Source of the DNA: Microbulbifer salipaludis
GTDB taxonomy: Bacteria; Pseudomonadota; Gammaproteobacteria; Pseudomonadales; Cellvibrionaceae
Direction: 5' to 3'
Assembly: GCF_017303155.1 (NCBI RefSeq)
Contig: NZ_JAEKJR010000002.1
Coordinates: 1,240,001-1,304,000, forward strand
Length of the DNA stretch: 64,000 bases
Positions 1-8,937 of the stretch are shown piece after piece. The notes under the pieces were generated by a model. That model ran no database searches, had not been told where the DNA came from, and saw nothing but the letters and a program-made list of their open reading frames with translations. Position 1 is the first letter of the stretch, and every line of letters starts with the position of its first letter. The position numbers and the translations under genes are program-made.

Positions 1-2397
1 AAAGTAGTAGGCAAGAAAGACCTGGAAGGCAATGACCTGCTGCCGGCAATCTGGGGCTTTGGCCCCGACCAGGTGGCGAAGGCCATCGCGCGCTGGCTGG
101 CGGACACCGAGCTCGCGGCAAAGCTTGTACCCCTGGCGGAAAAACTCGGCAGTGATGTGCTGTCAAAAGCTACTGGTCTGCTTGCCCGGGAGCCGATTTT
201 CTGCGCCGGCTGCCCGCATAACAGCTCCACCAAGTTGCCAGAAGGCAGTACCGGCAGTGCCGGCATCGGCTGTCATATCATGGCGCTGGGTAAAGGGCTG
301 CGCACCGATACCTACTCGCATATGGGCGGCGAGGGTGCGCACTGGGTGGGGTTGCACCGGTTTTCCAGTGACAAGCATATTTTCCAGAACATGGGAGATG
401 GCACCTACAACCACTCCGGCCTGCTGGCGATTCGCCAGGCAGTGGCAAGCAGCATCAATATCACCTACAAGATCCTGCTGAATGACGCGGTTGCCATGAC
501 CGGCGGCCAGCCGGCAGACGGTGAAGTGACGGTGCCCACCCTGTCTCGGCAACTGCTGGCCGAGGGTGTAGGGCAGGTGTGCCTGGTCAGCGAAAACCCG
601 GACCACTGGCAAGACAATCGCACTCTGCTGCCTGCGGAACTGCAGATTTTCCACCGCGATGCCCTGGACGAAGTGCAGCGCAAATTGCGCGATACCGCCG
701 GTGTTACCGCCATTATTTATGAGCAGGTGTGCGCGGCAGAAAAGCGCCGCCGTCGCAAGAAAGGGCAGATGGTTGACCCCGCCCGTCGCCTGCTGATCAA
801 TCATCGCGTGTGCGAGGGTTGTGGCGATTGCAGCGTGCAGTCCAGCTGTATCGCCGTGGAGCCGCTGGAGACCGAATTCGGCCGCAAACGGCAGGTGAAT
901 CAGTCCAGCTGTAACAAAGACATGCGCTGCGCCGATGGCTTTTGCCCGAGCTTTGTCAGTGTCGAAGGCGGTGAGCTGAAAAAGCCCGCATTGAAATCGC
1001 TTGCGGAATCCATTGATGAAGCGAGCCACGGCCTGGCGGATGCGCCCAAGCCACAACTGGATCAGCCGTTGAGTATTCTGGTCGCCGGTATTGGTGGCAG
1101 TGGTGTGCTGACCGTTGCGGCGTTGCTGGGCATGGCCGCACACCTGGAAGAGAAGGGTAGTACCACGCTGTATTTTACTGGCCTCTCGCAAAAGAACGGT
1201 GCCGTGGTGGCGCATGTGAAAGTGGGCAATGCACCACAGGACATTACCACCGCGCGCATTCGCGACGGGGCCGCCGACCTGTTGCTCGGGTGCGATATGG
1301 TGACGGCCGCAGCGCAGCGCGCCAAGTTTGCCAGTGGCAAAATGAAGGCACTGGTCAACACCGCAGAAGTGCCTGTTGCAGCCTTTGTGCGCAATAACGA
1401 GCTGGCCTTTCCCGCGGAGGAAACTACGCAGAGTATCGAGAGCGTGGCCGCAGAGTATTTTGCCTTGGATGCGAACCGCTATGCGGAAGCCTTGTTCGGC
1501 GATACAGTGGCCGCCAATCTGATGATGCTGGGGTATGCCTGTCAGCAGGGGCTGCTGCCGGTGTCCCAGGGCGCGATTGAGCGTGCGGTGGAGCTCAACG
1601 GTGTCGCGGTGGAAAACAACCTGCGCGCCTTCCGGGCTGGCCGCTTGTTAGTGGAGAACCCGCAGGCGATCAACCAGCTGCTGAGCCCGTCCCAGGTGGT
1701 GAAGTTGGTGGAGCCGCAAGAGAGCACCGAGCAGTTGGTGGCACGGCTGGCGAAGGAGCTGAGCGAATACCAGAGCCCGGCGTATGCGCGCCTTTTTACC
1801 CGCGCGATCGAAAAACTGACCCGTGCAGAGCGCAGGCTGCCACACGCGGGGGATTCCCTTACGCGCACCGCTGCTCACAGCCTGTTCAAGGCGATGGCCT
1901 ACAAGGACGAGTATGAGGTGGCGCGCCTGTACAGTGGTGCGGCGTTCCAGCGCCAGCTGCGTGAAACCTTCACGGGGGATTACAAGCTCCAGTTTTTAAT
2001 GGCGCCGCCACTGTTGGCGCGGCCTGATGCCGGCGGCCGTGTGCGAAAGATCGCGCTGGGTCCCTGGCTGGCAAAAGTATTGCCGCTACTCGCGAAGGGC
2101 AAGGTGCTGCGTGGTACGCCACTGGATCTGTTTGGCTACACGGCGGAGCGGCGGCAGGAGCGACAGTGGGCGCGTGAAGTGCGCGCATCGGTACTGGATG
2201 TAGCCGCGGCCCTTGGTGCTGGTAACCTGGAGCAGGCGAAAGAGATGCTCGCACTGCCACAGCAGGTGCGCGGCTATGGTCATGTGCGTGCGGCAAAGTA
2301 TGCAGCGATCCTGCCGCGCTGGAAGGCACTGCGGGCACGTTTCCAGGATGGAGGCAGTGGCCGCACTGTGGCGGCGGATGGCGTTGTGACTGGATAG
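1..2397 (+). CDS. Indolepyruvate ferredoxin oxidoreductase, 3' part (5' end outside window)
   Basis: Frame 1 is open from the first base to a TAG at 2395-2397, giving about 798 visible residues of a family that usually has about 1,150, so the N-terminal part is missing. The visible part begins in the C-terminal TPP-binding region, which has a CxxC element (CAGCPHNSS). It continues with a cysteine-rich stretch (CEGCGDC and later CNKDMRC, GFCPSF) that should hold Fe-S clusters, then a gamma-type oxidoreductase domain with a GIGGSGVLT motif, and a long C-terminal DUF6537-like tail. The family oxidatively decarboxylates arylpyruvates from aromatic amino-acid transamination to aryl-acetyl-CoA, reducing ferredoxin. 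A strong hairpin follows the gene. The family call is firm; the exact substrate is inferred. Confidence 0.93.
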   Translation, partial: KVVGKKDLEGNDLLPAIWGFGPDQVAKAIARWLADTELAAKLVPLAEKLGSDVLSKATGLLAREPIFCAGCPHNSSTKLPEGSTGSAGIGCHIMALGKGLRTDTYSHMGGEGAHWVGLHRFSSDKHIFQNMGDGTYNHSGLLAIRQAVASSINITYKILLNDAVAMTGGQPADGEVTVPTLSRQLLAEGVGQVCLVSENPDHWQDNRTLLPAELQIFHRDALDEVQRKLRDTAGVTAIIYEQVCAAEKRRRRKKGQMVDPARRLLINHRVCEGCGDCSVQSSCIAVEPLETEFGRKRQVNQSSCNKDMRCADGFCPSFVSVEGGELKKPALKSLAESIDEASHGLADAPKPQLDQPLSILVAGIGGSGVLTVAALLGMAAHLEEKGSTTLYFTGLSQKNGAVVAHVKVGNAPQDITTARIRDGAADLLLGCDMVTAAAQRAKFASGKMKALVNTAEVPVAAFVRNNELAFPAEETTQSIESVAAEYFALDANRYAEALFGDTVAANLMMLGYACQQGLLPVSQGAIERAVELNGVAVENNLRAFRAGRLLVENPQAINQLLSPSQVVKLVEPQESTEQLVARLAKELSEYQSPAYARLFTRAIEKLTRAERRLPHAGDSLTRTAAHSLFKAMAYKDEYEVARLYSGAAFQRQLRETFTGDYKLQFLMAPPLLARPDAGGRVRKIALGPWLAKVLPLLAKGKVLRGTPLDLFGYTAERRQERQWAREVRASVLDVAAALGAGNLEQAKEMLALPQQVRGYGHVRAAKYAAILPRWKALRARFQDGGSGRTVAADGVVTG

Positions 2398-2455
2398 CGC
2401 ATTATGGCTGGATAGCAGGTACTGGCTACTGGATAGCGATAGCCAAGTGTGGCGC

Positions 2456-2492
2456 AAAAAAAATCCCGGATGATCTCCGGGATTTTTTTTTT
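2456..2492. terminator. Bidirectional intrinsic terminator between convergent genes
   Basis: A perfect 7-bp stem (TCCCGGA at 2464-2470, TCCGGGA at 2476-2482) with a 5-nt loop is flanked by an A-run on the left and a T-run on the right. It can therefore terminate the oxidoreductase from the left and chrR from the right. Three copies of CTGGATAGC (2390, 2408, 2429) lie just before it. Confidence 0.9.
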
Positions 2493-2531
2493 GACTGCTG
2501 CAGCAATTCTGGATAGGAGTGCCGGTATGGT

Positions 2532-3263
2532 TTAACTGGGTCTTACCGAGAGAAAGGGGTTGATCACCTTTCCCCAAAACCCAGTCAGGGCAACGGGCGC
2601 TTCCACTACAGACAGGCACAGGCACTCTTGATCCTGAGTGGCCGTTGGGCGATGAACCTCGCCGGGCTCGCGTACCAGAAAATCGCCAGTGGAGTAAACG
2701 CCGTCGGCATCCGAGAAGCTGCCGTACAGCACCATAGTGATTTCCTTGCCGCGGTGATCGTGTTCGGCCACCTTGCTGCCCGGTGCAATACGGTGAAACG
2801 CCACCTCGTGCCGGTTTTGCCCGGTGGTCAGGCGAGCCTCCTTGAGTCCCCTGGAGAGTCGACGCCACGACAGCACCGGATTGGTGGTGAGGAGCTTCTC
2901 AACAACCGGTGGTACAGCGGCAAAAATCGGGTCGCGTTTGGCCTTACGGCTGCGCGTGCCGGCGGCGTTTGCCGGGCGCTTCTCGTTCTGTTGCTCTTCA
3001 GGCTTGGGCTCTGCAGAGCTGGTGCCAGTTTCCTCGTCAATGCGCGCCATCAGTCGCGCAAAGCTGTCCTCTGGTGCTGGCGCAGCCGTGACCGGCTCGC
3101 TGGCTGCCAGCAGGGTGCCACCGATGCCGTTGAGGAGTTTCATTTGTGCCGCGCACTTGGGGCAAAGCTGAACATGGGCGGAAACTACCAGGCTGTGGGC
3201 CCAGCTCAGGCTGCCACTGGCGTATTCCAGCATCATGTTGCTGTCGGGATGGTGATGAATCAT
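2532..3263 (-). CDS. chrR: ChrR-family zinc anti-sigma factor (cupin)
   Basis: This 243-residue protein has the two-domain layout of ChrR. The N-terminal anti-sigma domain carries H5, H30, C34 and C37, in the spacing of the zinc ligands of Rhodobacter sphaeroides ChrR. A linker rich in Pro, Glu and Ala follows (about residues 55-110). The C-terminal cupin shows H168, H170, E174 and H204 as metal ligands. ChrR proteins hold their ECF sigma factor inactive and release it on singlet oxygen or organic peroxide stress. The gene starts 6 bp after the sigma factor stop, so the two are co-transcribed and probably translationally coupled. The cytoplasmic zinc anti-sigma role is known for the family; the inducing signal here is inferred. 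Confidence 0.95.
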   Translation of the reverse strand: MIHHHPDSNMMLEYASGSLSWAHSLVVSAHVQLCPKCAAQMKLLNGIGGTLLAASEPVTAAPAPEDSFARLMARIDEETGTSSAEPKPEEQQNEKRPANAAGTRSRKAKRDPIFAAVPPVVEKLLTTNPVLSWRRLSRGLKEARLTTGQNRHEVAFHRIAPGSKVAEHDHRGKEITMVLYGSFSDADGVYSTGDFLVREPGEVHRPTATQDQECLCLSVVEAPVALTGFWGKVINPFLSVRPS

Positions 3264-3269
3264 GGCTCC

Positions 3270-3890
3270 CTACCTGACAATGGTGTTTTGGAGTTTCTTC
3301 AGTGCCAGTCGTACCCGGGACTTAACTGTGCCCAGGGGAAGACCAAGCTCTTCTGAAATTTCGCTGTGTGATTTACCTTCCATGTACGCTTTTTCGATTA
3401 CATGGCTCTGTTCCGGCGGCAGCTCCTGCATGCCGTTGGCGACCGCGCGCTGGCTTCGGGACTGCTGGAGGTATACCAGCGGCTGATCGTCCTGGCTGTC
3501 GTCCCAGATGTCTTCGACATTGAGGCTGTCATCCGTGTCTGGTTGCCGCCCTCGGCGACGCATCGCATCAATGCGGCAGTTGCGCATGATGGTGAATATC
3601 CAGGTGCTGGCAGCGGCCTTGTCCGGATTGAAGCTCGGGGCCTTGCGCCAGACGCGAAACATAACCTCCTGCACCAGTTCGTCGGCGGCCTCTGGCGCCG
3701 AGCTCTGGCCACCGCGACTGAACTGGAATCCCTTGATAAGAGGGGCGAAGTGGGCAAAAAGGCGCTCGAATGCCCGGCGGTCGCGGTGCTCGCCCACTTT
3801 CACCAGGAGACTGCTCCACTCGTCGTCTCTTGTCTGCTCTGAAGCCTGCACGATTTTTGACTCGCTGTTTCTGCGTTCCGTTGTCAACAT
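3270..3890 (-). CDS. ECF RNA polymerase sigma factor, RpoE/ChrR (ECF11) type
   Basis: The 206-residue protein contains sigma region 2 (about 40-112, including the FRVWRKAPSFNPDKA and STWIFTIMRNCRID segments typical of ECF sigma factors) and region 4 (about 150-200, with EISEELGLPLGTVKSRVR as the -35 recognition helix-turn-helix). Between them is an acidic linker. It is followed at once by a ChrR-type anti-sigma gene, which places it in the ECF11 group. Members of that group activate their own gene, photolyase, cfa and other lipid genes under singlet oxygen stress. A matching promoter lies upstream at 3954-3983, so autoregulation is likely. The ATG at 3888-3890 gives a normal-length sigma factor. 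Confidence 0.95.
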   Translation of the reverse strand: MLTTERRNSESKIVQASEQTRDDEWSSLLVKVGEHRDRRAFERLFAHFAPLIKGFQFSRGGQSSAPEAADELVQEVMFRVWRKAPSFNPDKAAASTWIFTIMRNCRIDAMRRRGRQPDTDDSLNVEDIWDDSQDDQPLVYLQQSRSQRAVANGMQELPPEQSHVIEKAYMEGKSHSEISEELGLPLGTVKSRVRLALKKLQNTIVR

Positions 3891-3953
3891 TGTACCCTCA
3901 TCACTGTACCGGTACTGGCCTCTTGCGCGAATGGATTTGATCTCTGTCGGTGC

Positions 3954-3983
3954 TACTTACGCTGGGAATCTCCGGCTGGATCA
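3954..3983 (-). promoter_or_regulatory. Predicted ECF11 autoregulatory promoter of the sigma/chrR operon
   Basis: Reading the minus strand, TGATCC (3983-3978) is separated by exactly 18 nt from TAAGTA (3959-3954). The published R. sphaeroides RpoE consensus, as I recall it, is TGATCC-N18-TAAGA-like, so the match is close. The -10 lies about 63 nt before the sigma ATG. I found no equally good copy on the plus strand in front of the divergent operon. Confidence 0.75.
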
Positions 3984-4137
3984 ATACAGGCCCTGTTTTT
4001 GTCGAATTAGGCTTGTCGGCTTAATTGTCGGCGGGGGAATGTAATCTGAATGACGTACGATGGCGTATTCGAGACCGTCCATTCATTAACTATCGTTCGA
4101 GGCGCTTTCTCGAGCCCGGAATCAAAATGGCGGCACT

Positions 4138-4590
4138 ATGGCAGCATTGGTAAAACGTATAAAACTCCTGTATTCCGACTTTTTGGCGGCAGATACCGAC
4201 TCAATCGCTGAAGTTTATGCAGAAAACGTGGTTTTCTCGGATCCGGTGCACCGTATTGAGGGGCTTGCCAATATGCAGGCGTATTTCGCCGGCGTGGCCC
4301 AGAACCTGCGGGAGTGTCGCTTCGAGTTTGACCAGACGCTGGTGGATGGAAACACCGTCAATCTTTGGTGGACCATGCACTACCGGCACCCTCGTCTTAG
4401 CGGCGGAGCACTGCTGCAGCTGCGGGGCGCTTCACTGCTGAGCCTCGATCTGGAGACGGACCGGGTGCTTACCCATGAAGATATCTACGACCTTGGCGCC
4501 ATGGTGTACGAGCAGGTGCCTGTGCTGGGCGCGGTGTTGCGCTACGTAAAGCGCGGGATTGCGGAGAGTGGTGCACAAGGTGGCCGGTAA
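4138..4590 (+). CDS. NTF2-like / SnoaL-like family protein, first gene of the stress operon
   Basis: A 150-residue soluble protein of the nuclear transport factor 2 fold: an N-terminal helix pair ending in YSDFLAADTDSIAEVYAENVVFSDPVHR, then strands, with a conserved WWTMHYRHP element and a HEDIYDLGAMVYE segment near the end. NTF2-like proteins with this pattern commonly head the sigma-controlled cfa clusters of Gammaproteobacteria, where their biochemical role is not established. The following SDR gene starts 53 bp downstream on the same strand. The start ATG at 4138 has only a weak ribosome binding site (GGA at 4118-4120). The family call is good; the function is unknown. Confidence 0.85.
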   Translation: MAALVKRIKLLYSDFLAADTDSIAEVYAENVVFSDPVHRIEGLANMQAYFAGVAQNLRECRFEFDQTLVDGNTVNLWWTMHYRHPRLSGGALLQLRGASLLSLDLETDRVLTHEDIYDLGAMVYEQVPVLGAVLRYVKRGIAESGAQGGR

Positions 4591-4643
4591 TGTCGAACGT
4601 GCTGTAAAGCCGGCTTGGGCGTACAGGGAAATGGGAGGTGGCT

Positions 4644-5435
4644 ATGTCTAATGCAATGGAACCGTCCGCGAAAAAGACTATCTGGGTTACCGGCGCAAGC
4701 TCGGGCATTGGTGAGGCGCTGGTGCGCGCCCTGGTGGCGGAGGGGCACTTCGTCATCGTCAGCGGCCGCAACCGCGATGCGCTGCTCAAGGTGCAACAGT
4801 TGGACCCGAAGCTGATTCGGGTGTTGAGCTGTGATGTGGGCGATGATGCCTCCATGGCAGAGGCGGGAGTGGCCTTGCGTGAAATCACCGACCAGCTGGA
4901 TACGGTGATTGCCGGGGCTGGCACCTGCGAGTACGACGATGGACTGACACTGGATATCGACAGCTACCGCCGGGTATTTGATGCCAATTTTTTTGGTGTG
5001 GTGAACACCCTGCGCGAGGCGCTGCCACTACTGAGCAATGCACGCTCGCCCATTTTTGCGGCGGTGGGCAGTCTTTCGTCGGTGGTGGGCTTCCCGCGCG
5101 CCGAGGCCTACGGTGCATCGAAGGCGGCGCTGCAGTACTTCATGGATGCACTGAGAGCAGATACATCCCAGGTGCCATTGCGCACGGTGCTGATCCGACC
5201 TGGTTTTATTGACACGCCGCTGACACAAGAGAATGATTTTGACATGCCATTTTTGATGTCGCCGGACGAGGCAGCGCAGCGTATTCTGGCTGGGCTCAAC
5301 GGCAACAAGGCGGTCATTGATTTTCCCCGGCGCCTGAGCTGGCCGCTGCGCATGCTGGGGCTGTTGCGGCCCATCTGGTTTGGTGTGTGTGCACCGCGTA
5401 TGACAAGAATTAAAAAGTTGAGGAGAGGTGCATGA
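4644..5435 (+). CDS. Short-chain dehydrogenase/reductase of the cfa cluster
   Basis: A classical SDR of 263 residues. The nucleotide-binding motif TGASSGIG is at about 16-23, the NAG-equivalent is GAGTC near 93, the active-site serine lies in GSLSS (about 143), and the catalytic YxxxK is YGASK (Y156, K160). I chose the ATG at 4644, preceded by GGGAGG at 4633-4638, over an in-frame GTG at 4638 that overlaps that ribosome binding site. The stop codon overlaps the start of the next gene (ATGA at 5432-5435), which shows translational coupling. The substrate is unknown; the lipid-modifying neighbours suggest a fatty-acyl or stress-damaged lipid substrate. Confidence 0.9.
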   Translation: MSNAMEPSAKKTIWVTGASSGIGEALVRALVAEGHFVIVSGRNRDALLKVQQLDPKLIRVLSCDVGDDASMAEAGVALREITDQLDTVIAGAGTCEYDDGLTLDIDSYRRVFDANFFGVVNTLREALPLLSNARSPIFAAVGSLSSVVGFPRAEAYGASKAALQYFMDALRADTSQVPLRTVLIRPGFIDTPLTQENDFDMPFLMSPDEAAQRILAGLNGNKAVIDFPRRLSWPLRMLGLLRPIWFGVCAPRMTRIKKLRRGA

Positions 5436-6712
5436 ACGTCGCCATCATCGGTAGCGGTATTTCCGGATTGACCGCAGCTTACCTGCTGAATCAGCAACAC
5501 GAGGTCGCTTTGTTTGAGGCAGACCAGCGCCTCGGGGGCCACACGGCCACCATGGATGTTATGGAGGGCGGCCGGTTGCTGTCCATCGATACCGGGTTTA
5601 TCGTGTTCAATGACTGGACGTACCCCAAGTTCATTAAATTGATGGACGAGCTCGGGGTGCAGTCTCAACCCACGGATATGGGGTTCAGCGTGTCTCGCTC
5701 CAAATGCGCCGACACTGGCGCGCGCGAGTTTGAGTATGCAGGCAATAATTTTAATTCGCTGTTTGCCCAGCGACGTAACTTGCTCGACGGTGGTCACTGG
5801 CGGATGCTGAAGGACATCGTGCGCTTCAATCGGGATGCCGTCACAGACTGGCAGCGGGGAGACCTGGGGTCTTCCATGACACTGGGGACCTACCTGGAGA
5901 ACAATGGTTACTCTGCGGAGTTTTCATCCCGCTACCTGATTCCCATGGGCTCTGCCATCTGGTCCGCGAGCATGTCCAGAATGCTGGACTTTTCCGTAGA
6001 TTTCTTTATTCGCTTTTTCTACAACCACGGCTTGCTCAATATCTTCAACCGCCCCCAGTGGCGAGTGATTCAGGGTGGCTCGCGCCGCTATATTGAGCCG
6101 CTCACCCGTAGCTATGCCGACAAAATCCATCTCTCCTGTCCGGTGCAGAAGGTGGTGCGCCATGCACAGGGTGTAACGCTGGAATACCGTGATCGGAGCG
6201 GGCAGGTGCAGCAGCGTGAATTTGATCAGGTGGTATTTGCTTGCCATTCCGACCAGGCACTGGCAATCCTGGGTGACGCCAGTGCGCAGGAGCGTGAAAT
6301 TCTCGGTCAAATACCCTACGAAAAAAATTCTGTGGTTCTGCATACGGATACCAGCCTGTTGCCCCGCCGGCAGAGCGCCTGGGCCAGCTGGAACTATCGT
6401 CTTCAGGGCGAGCACGATCGCCTGCCGGTACTGACCTACAACATGAATATCCTGCAGCGGCTGGATGCGGAGGAAACCTACTGCGTGACCCTGAATGCCG
6501 ATGATGCGATTGATGAGCAGAAGGTAATCGGGCGGTACGAGTATGCGCATCCGCAGTTCTCGGTCAATGGTAATCAGGCGCAATCCCGCTGGGGTGAAAT
6601 CAACGGCGGCAACAAGACCTGGTTTTGTGGCGCATATTGGGCCAATGGTTTCCATGAAGATGGCGTGGTCAGTGCGGTGCGCGTAGCCAAGGGGCTGGGG
6701 GTCGATTTTTGA
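5432..6712 (+). CDS. FAD-dependent amine-oxidase-like flavoprotein
   Basis: A 426-residue flavoprotein. The N-terminal Rossmann motif is GSGISG (about residues 7-12), followed by an FEADQRLGGHTAT segment typical of the FAD-linked oxidoreductase, amine oxidase and phytoene desaturase-like superfamily. The C-terminal FAD-contacting region has WFCGAYWANGFHEDGVVSA. Homologues lie next to cfa in RpoE-ChrR regulated clusters, and flavoproteins of this type have been linked to conversion of methylated fatty acids (a desaturase step) in furan fatty acid synthesis. That role is an inference here. It starts within the SDR stop (ATGA), with AGGAGAGG as ribosome binding site, and its TGA overlaps the start of the DUF1365 gene. 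Confidence 0.92.
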   Translation: MNVAIIGSGISGLTAAYLLNQQHEVALFEADQRLGGHTATMDVMEGGRLLSIDTGFIVFNDWTYPKFIKLMDELGVQSQPTDMGFSVSRSKCADTGAREFEYAGNNFNSLFAQRRNLLDGGHWRMLKDIVRFNRDAVTDWQRGDLGSSMTLGTYLENNGYSAEFSSRYLIPMGSAIWSASMSRMLDFSVDFFIRFFYNHGLLNIFNRPQWRVIQGGSRRYIEPLTRSYADKIHLSCPVQKVVRHAQGVTLEYRDRSGQVQQREFDQVVFACHSDQALAILGDASAQEREILGQIPYEKNSVVLHTDTSLLPRRQSAWASWNYRLQGEHDRLPVLTYNMNILQRLDAEETYCVTLNADDAIDEQKVIGRYEYAHPQFSVNGNQAQSRWGEINGGNKTWFCGAYWANGFHEDGVVSAVRVAKGLGVDF

Positions 6713-7470
6713 TGCGCAGCGGCCTCTATACCGGTTGGATTCAGCACCGCAGATTAAAACCTCGCGAGCACAGCTTTCGCTATCGCGGTTTTATGGTGTA
6801 CGCCTTCCTGGATGAGCTGCCACGTATTCTCTCGCAATCCTGGCTTTGGTCGGCGCGGCGCGGAGCACCCGCACGCTTCTGCCGCGAAGATTTTTACGGT
6901 GATCCAAGCATCCCTCTGGACAAAGCAGTGCGTGACCGGGTGTGCGAGGAGGTGGGAGTGCGCCCCGGTGGCCCTATTGCGCTACTCGCGAACTGGCGCT
7001 ATTTCGGTTACAACATGAACCCGATCAGTGTGTATTACTGTTTTGATCACGCCGGTGAGCATATCGAGTATCTTCTGGTGGATGTGCACAACACGCCGTG
7101 GAACGAACGGCATGGCTATGTGTTGGATATGGCGTCACAAGGGCGCGTGCAGCGTGCCGAGTTCTCCAAAACGCTGCATGTTTCGCCGTTTATGCCACTT
7201 GAGCAGAGTTATCTGTGGCGCAGCACTTTACCGGGGAAAGCACTTACGGTGAGTATTCGTTCGGTGCAGGACGGCGAGCGGGTGTTTGACGCCTGTATGC
7301 ACCTGCAGCGGGAGGAAATCACTGCGGCCACGCTCCGCAGTAAGTTGATCCAGTTTCCCATGCATACCGTAAAAATCATCATGTCGATATACTGGCAGGC
7401 GCTGAAGTTGTTTATCAAGCGCATACCTGTTCATACGCATCCGGAAAAGCGCCAGCTTCCCGGCGAGTGA
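6712..7470 (+). CDS. DUF1365 family protein
   Basis: A 252-residue DUF1365 protein, starting at the ATG that overlaps the previous stop (TGATG, 6710-6714). Characteristic segments are the N-terminal RPREH-like KPREHSFRYRGFMVYAFLDEL, the central YFGYNMNPISVYYCFD, and VDVHNTPWNERHGYVL. This family almost always sits between the flavoprotein and the cyclopropane fatty acid synthase gene. Its biochemical activity is not established, but its conserved synteny implies it works on the same lipid product. Conservation of Asn, Asp and Tyr around the central motif suggests an enzyme rather than a structural protein (inference). Confidence 0.92.
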   Translation: MRSGLYTGWIQHRRLKPREHSFRYRGFMVYAFLDELPRILSQSWLWSARRGAPARFCREDFYGDPSIPLDKAVRDRVCEEVGVRPGGPIALLANWRYFGYNMNPISVYYCFDHAGEHIEYLLVDVHNTPWNERHGYVLDMASQGRVQRAEFSKTLHVSPFMPLEQSYLWRSTLPGKALTVSIRSVQDGERVFDACMHLQREEITAATLRSKLIQFPMHTVKIIMSIYWQALKLFIKRIPVHTHPEKRQLPGE

Positions 7471-7529
7471 TCAGCGTTGCCAATACCCTTAAAGAGTAAG
7501 AACAATTATTGAGTTGGAGAGCAGTTGAT

Positions 7530-8933
7530 ATGAAGCCAGGATACAAGTCGGTCGCAATTGCTGGAGCGGAAACGCACACTGCAGAACGCAGTTCTGGTCG
7601 GGCACCCGAGGCGCACACCACCCGGGATGCAGCGCGCAGTGTGGCGCACACATCGAAGGGGCGCGATCGCACTGACTCCTGGTTTGAACGCCTCGCCAGA
7701 AAGCTGGTGCTGCAAAAACTGCAGGGCGTCAGCGTTGGCACTCTTTACGTTCACGAGCATTTCGAGGCGGGCGCTACCCAGTCTGAACTGTCCAGCGATC
7801 CTGTTGTGCATATGTTCGGCGGCGCTGGCACTGAAGCGTCTCTGGAAGCGCATATTCATGTCGTAGACCCTTCAATTTATACGCAAGTGTTGTTGAACGG
7901 CTCGATCGGTTCCGGTGAAGCGTATATGGATGGTGCCTGGTATTCGCCGGACCTGGTCGCAGTGATCCGCTTGATGGTCGCCAATATGCATCTGCTGAAC
8001 AGCATCGATTCCCGCTGGAATATTTTCAACAAACTTGCCCTCAAGGCCCTGCACTGGATGAATGGCAACTCGTTGCATGGCTCACGCCGCAATATTTCGG
8101 CGCACTATGATCTGGGTAATGACTTCTTCGGCCTGTTCCTCGACCCCACCATGCTGTACTCGTCTGCGGTCTTTCCCAGTAAGGAGGCCAGCCTTGCCGA
8201 CGCATCGGAGTTCAAGCTGGCGAGAATTTGCCGCAAGCTGCAGCTCAAGGAGTCCGATCATCTCCTGGAAATTGGTACCGGGTGGGGCGGCATGGCCGTC
8301 TATGCGGCGAAGAAGTTTGGCTGCCGGGTGACCACCACCACTATTTCGAAAGAGCAGTACGAATATGCCAAGGCCTGGGTGGCGCGCGAGGGGCTGGAGG
8401 ACAAAGTTACCCTGTTGCTGAAGGATTACCGTGAGCTTGATGGTCAGTACGACAAGATTGTTTCCATCGAGATGATCGAAGCGGTAGGGCACAAGTATTA
8501 TCGCGAGTTTTTTTCACGCTGCAGTGCGCTCCTGAAGCCACATGGGTTAATGGTGATGCAGGCCATTACTATCCAAGACCAGCGTTTCGAACAGTACAAG
8601 AACAGTGTTGATTTTATTCAGCGCTACATATTCCCGGGCGGTTGCCTGCCGTCCAATCAGGTGGTGGCAGATAACATCGCTTCCCATACCGATATGCAAA
8701 TTGTCGGGCTGGATGACATTACTTTCGATTATGCAATGACACTGCGTGCCTGGCGTCAGGCCTTCTTTGAGCGCATCGACGATGTACGCCAGCAGGGTTT
8801 TGATGATCGCTTTATCAATATGTGGGATTTCTATTTCTGTTACTGCGAGGGTGGCTTCCTCGAGCGGGTGATCAGCACGGCGCAGTTCACCTTCGCCAAA
8901 CCCCGTTGTACTACCTTGCCGCCCGTGCACTGA
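7530..8933 (+). CDS. cfa: Cyclopropane-fatty-acyl-phospholipid synthase family methyltransferase
   Basis: A 467-residue CFA synthase-like SAM methyltransferase. The N-terminal lipid-binding domain is followed by the class I methyltransferase fold with SAM motif LEIGTGWGGMAVYAA. Conserved active-site stretches include ISAHYDLGNDFF, LYSSAVF, SIEMIEAVGH and QRYIFPGG. I prefer ATG 7530, with GGAGA at 7516-7520, over the in-frame TTG at 7509. The family transfers a methylene or methyl group from SAM to unsaturated acyl chains of membrane phospholipids. In RpoE-ChrR clusters the homologue may make a methylated fatty acid that is later converted to a furan fatty acid, rather than a cyclopropane; the sequence alone cannot separate the two. 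Confidence 0.94.
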   Translation: MKPGYKSVAIAGAETHTAERSSGRAPEAHTTRDAARSVAHTSKGRDRTDSWFERLARKLVLQKLQGVSVGTLYVHEHFEAGATQSELSSDPVVHMFGGAGTEASLEAHIHVVDPSIYTQVLLNGSIGSGEAYMDGAWYSPDLVAVIRLMVANMHLLNSIDSRWNIFNKLALKALHWMNGNSLHGSRRNISAHYDLGNDFFGLFLDPTMLYSSAVFPSKEASLADASEFKLARICRKLQLKESDHLLEIGTGWGGMAVYAAKKFGCRVTTTTISKEQYEYAKAWVAREGLEDKVTLLLKDYRELDGQYDKIVSIEMIEAVGHKYYREFFSRCSALLKPHGLMVMQAITIQDQRFEQYKNSVDFIQRYIFPGGCLPSNQVVADNIASHTDMQIVGLDDITFDYAMTLRAWRQAFFERIDDVRQQGFDDRFINMWDFYFCYCEGGFLERVISTAQFTFAKPRCTTLPPVH

Positions 8934-8937
8934 TCCC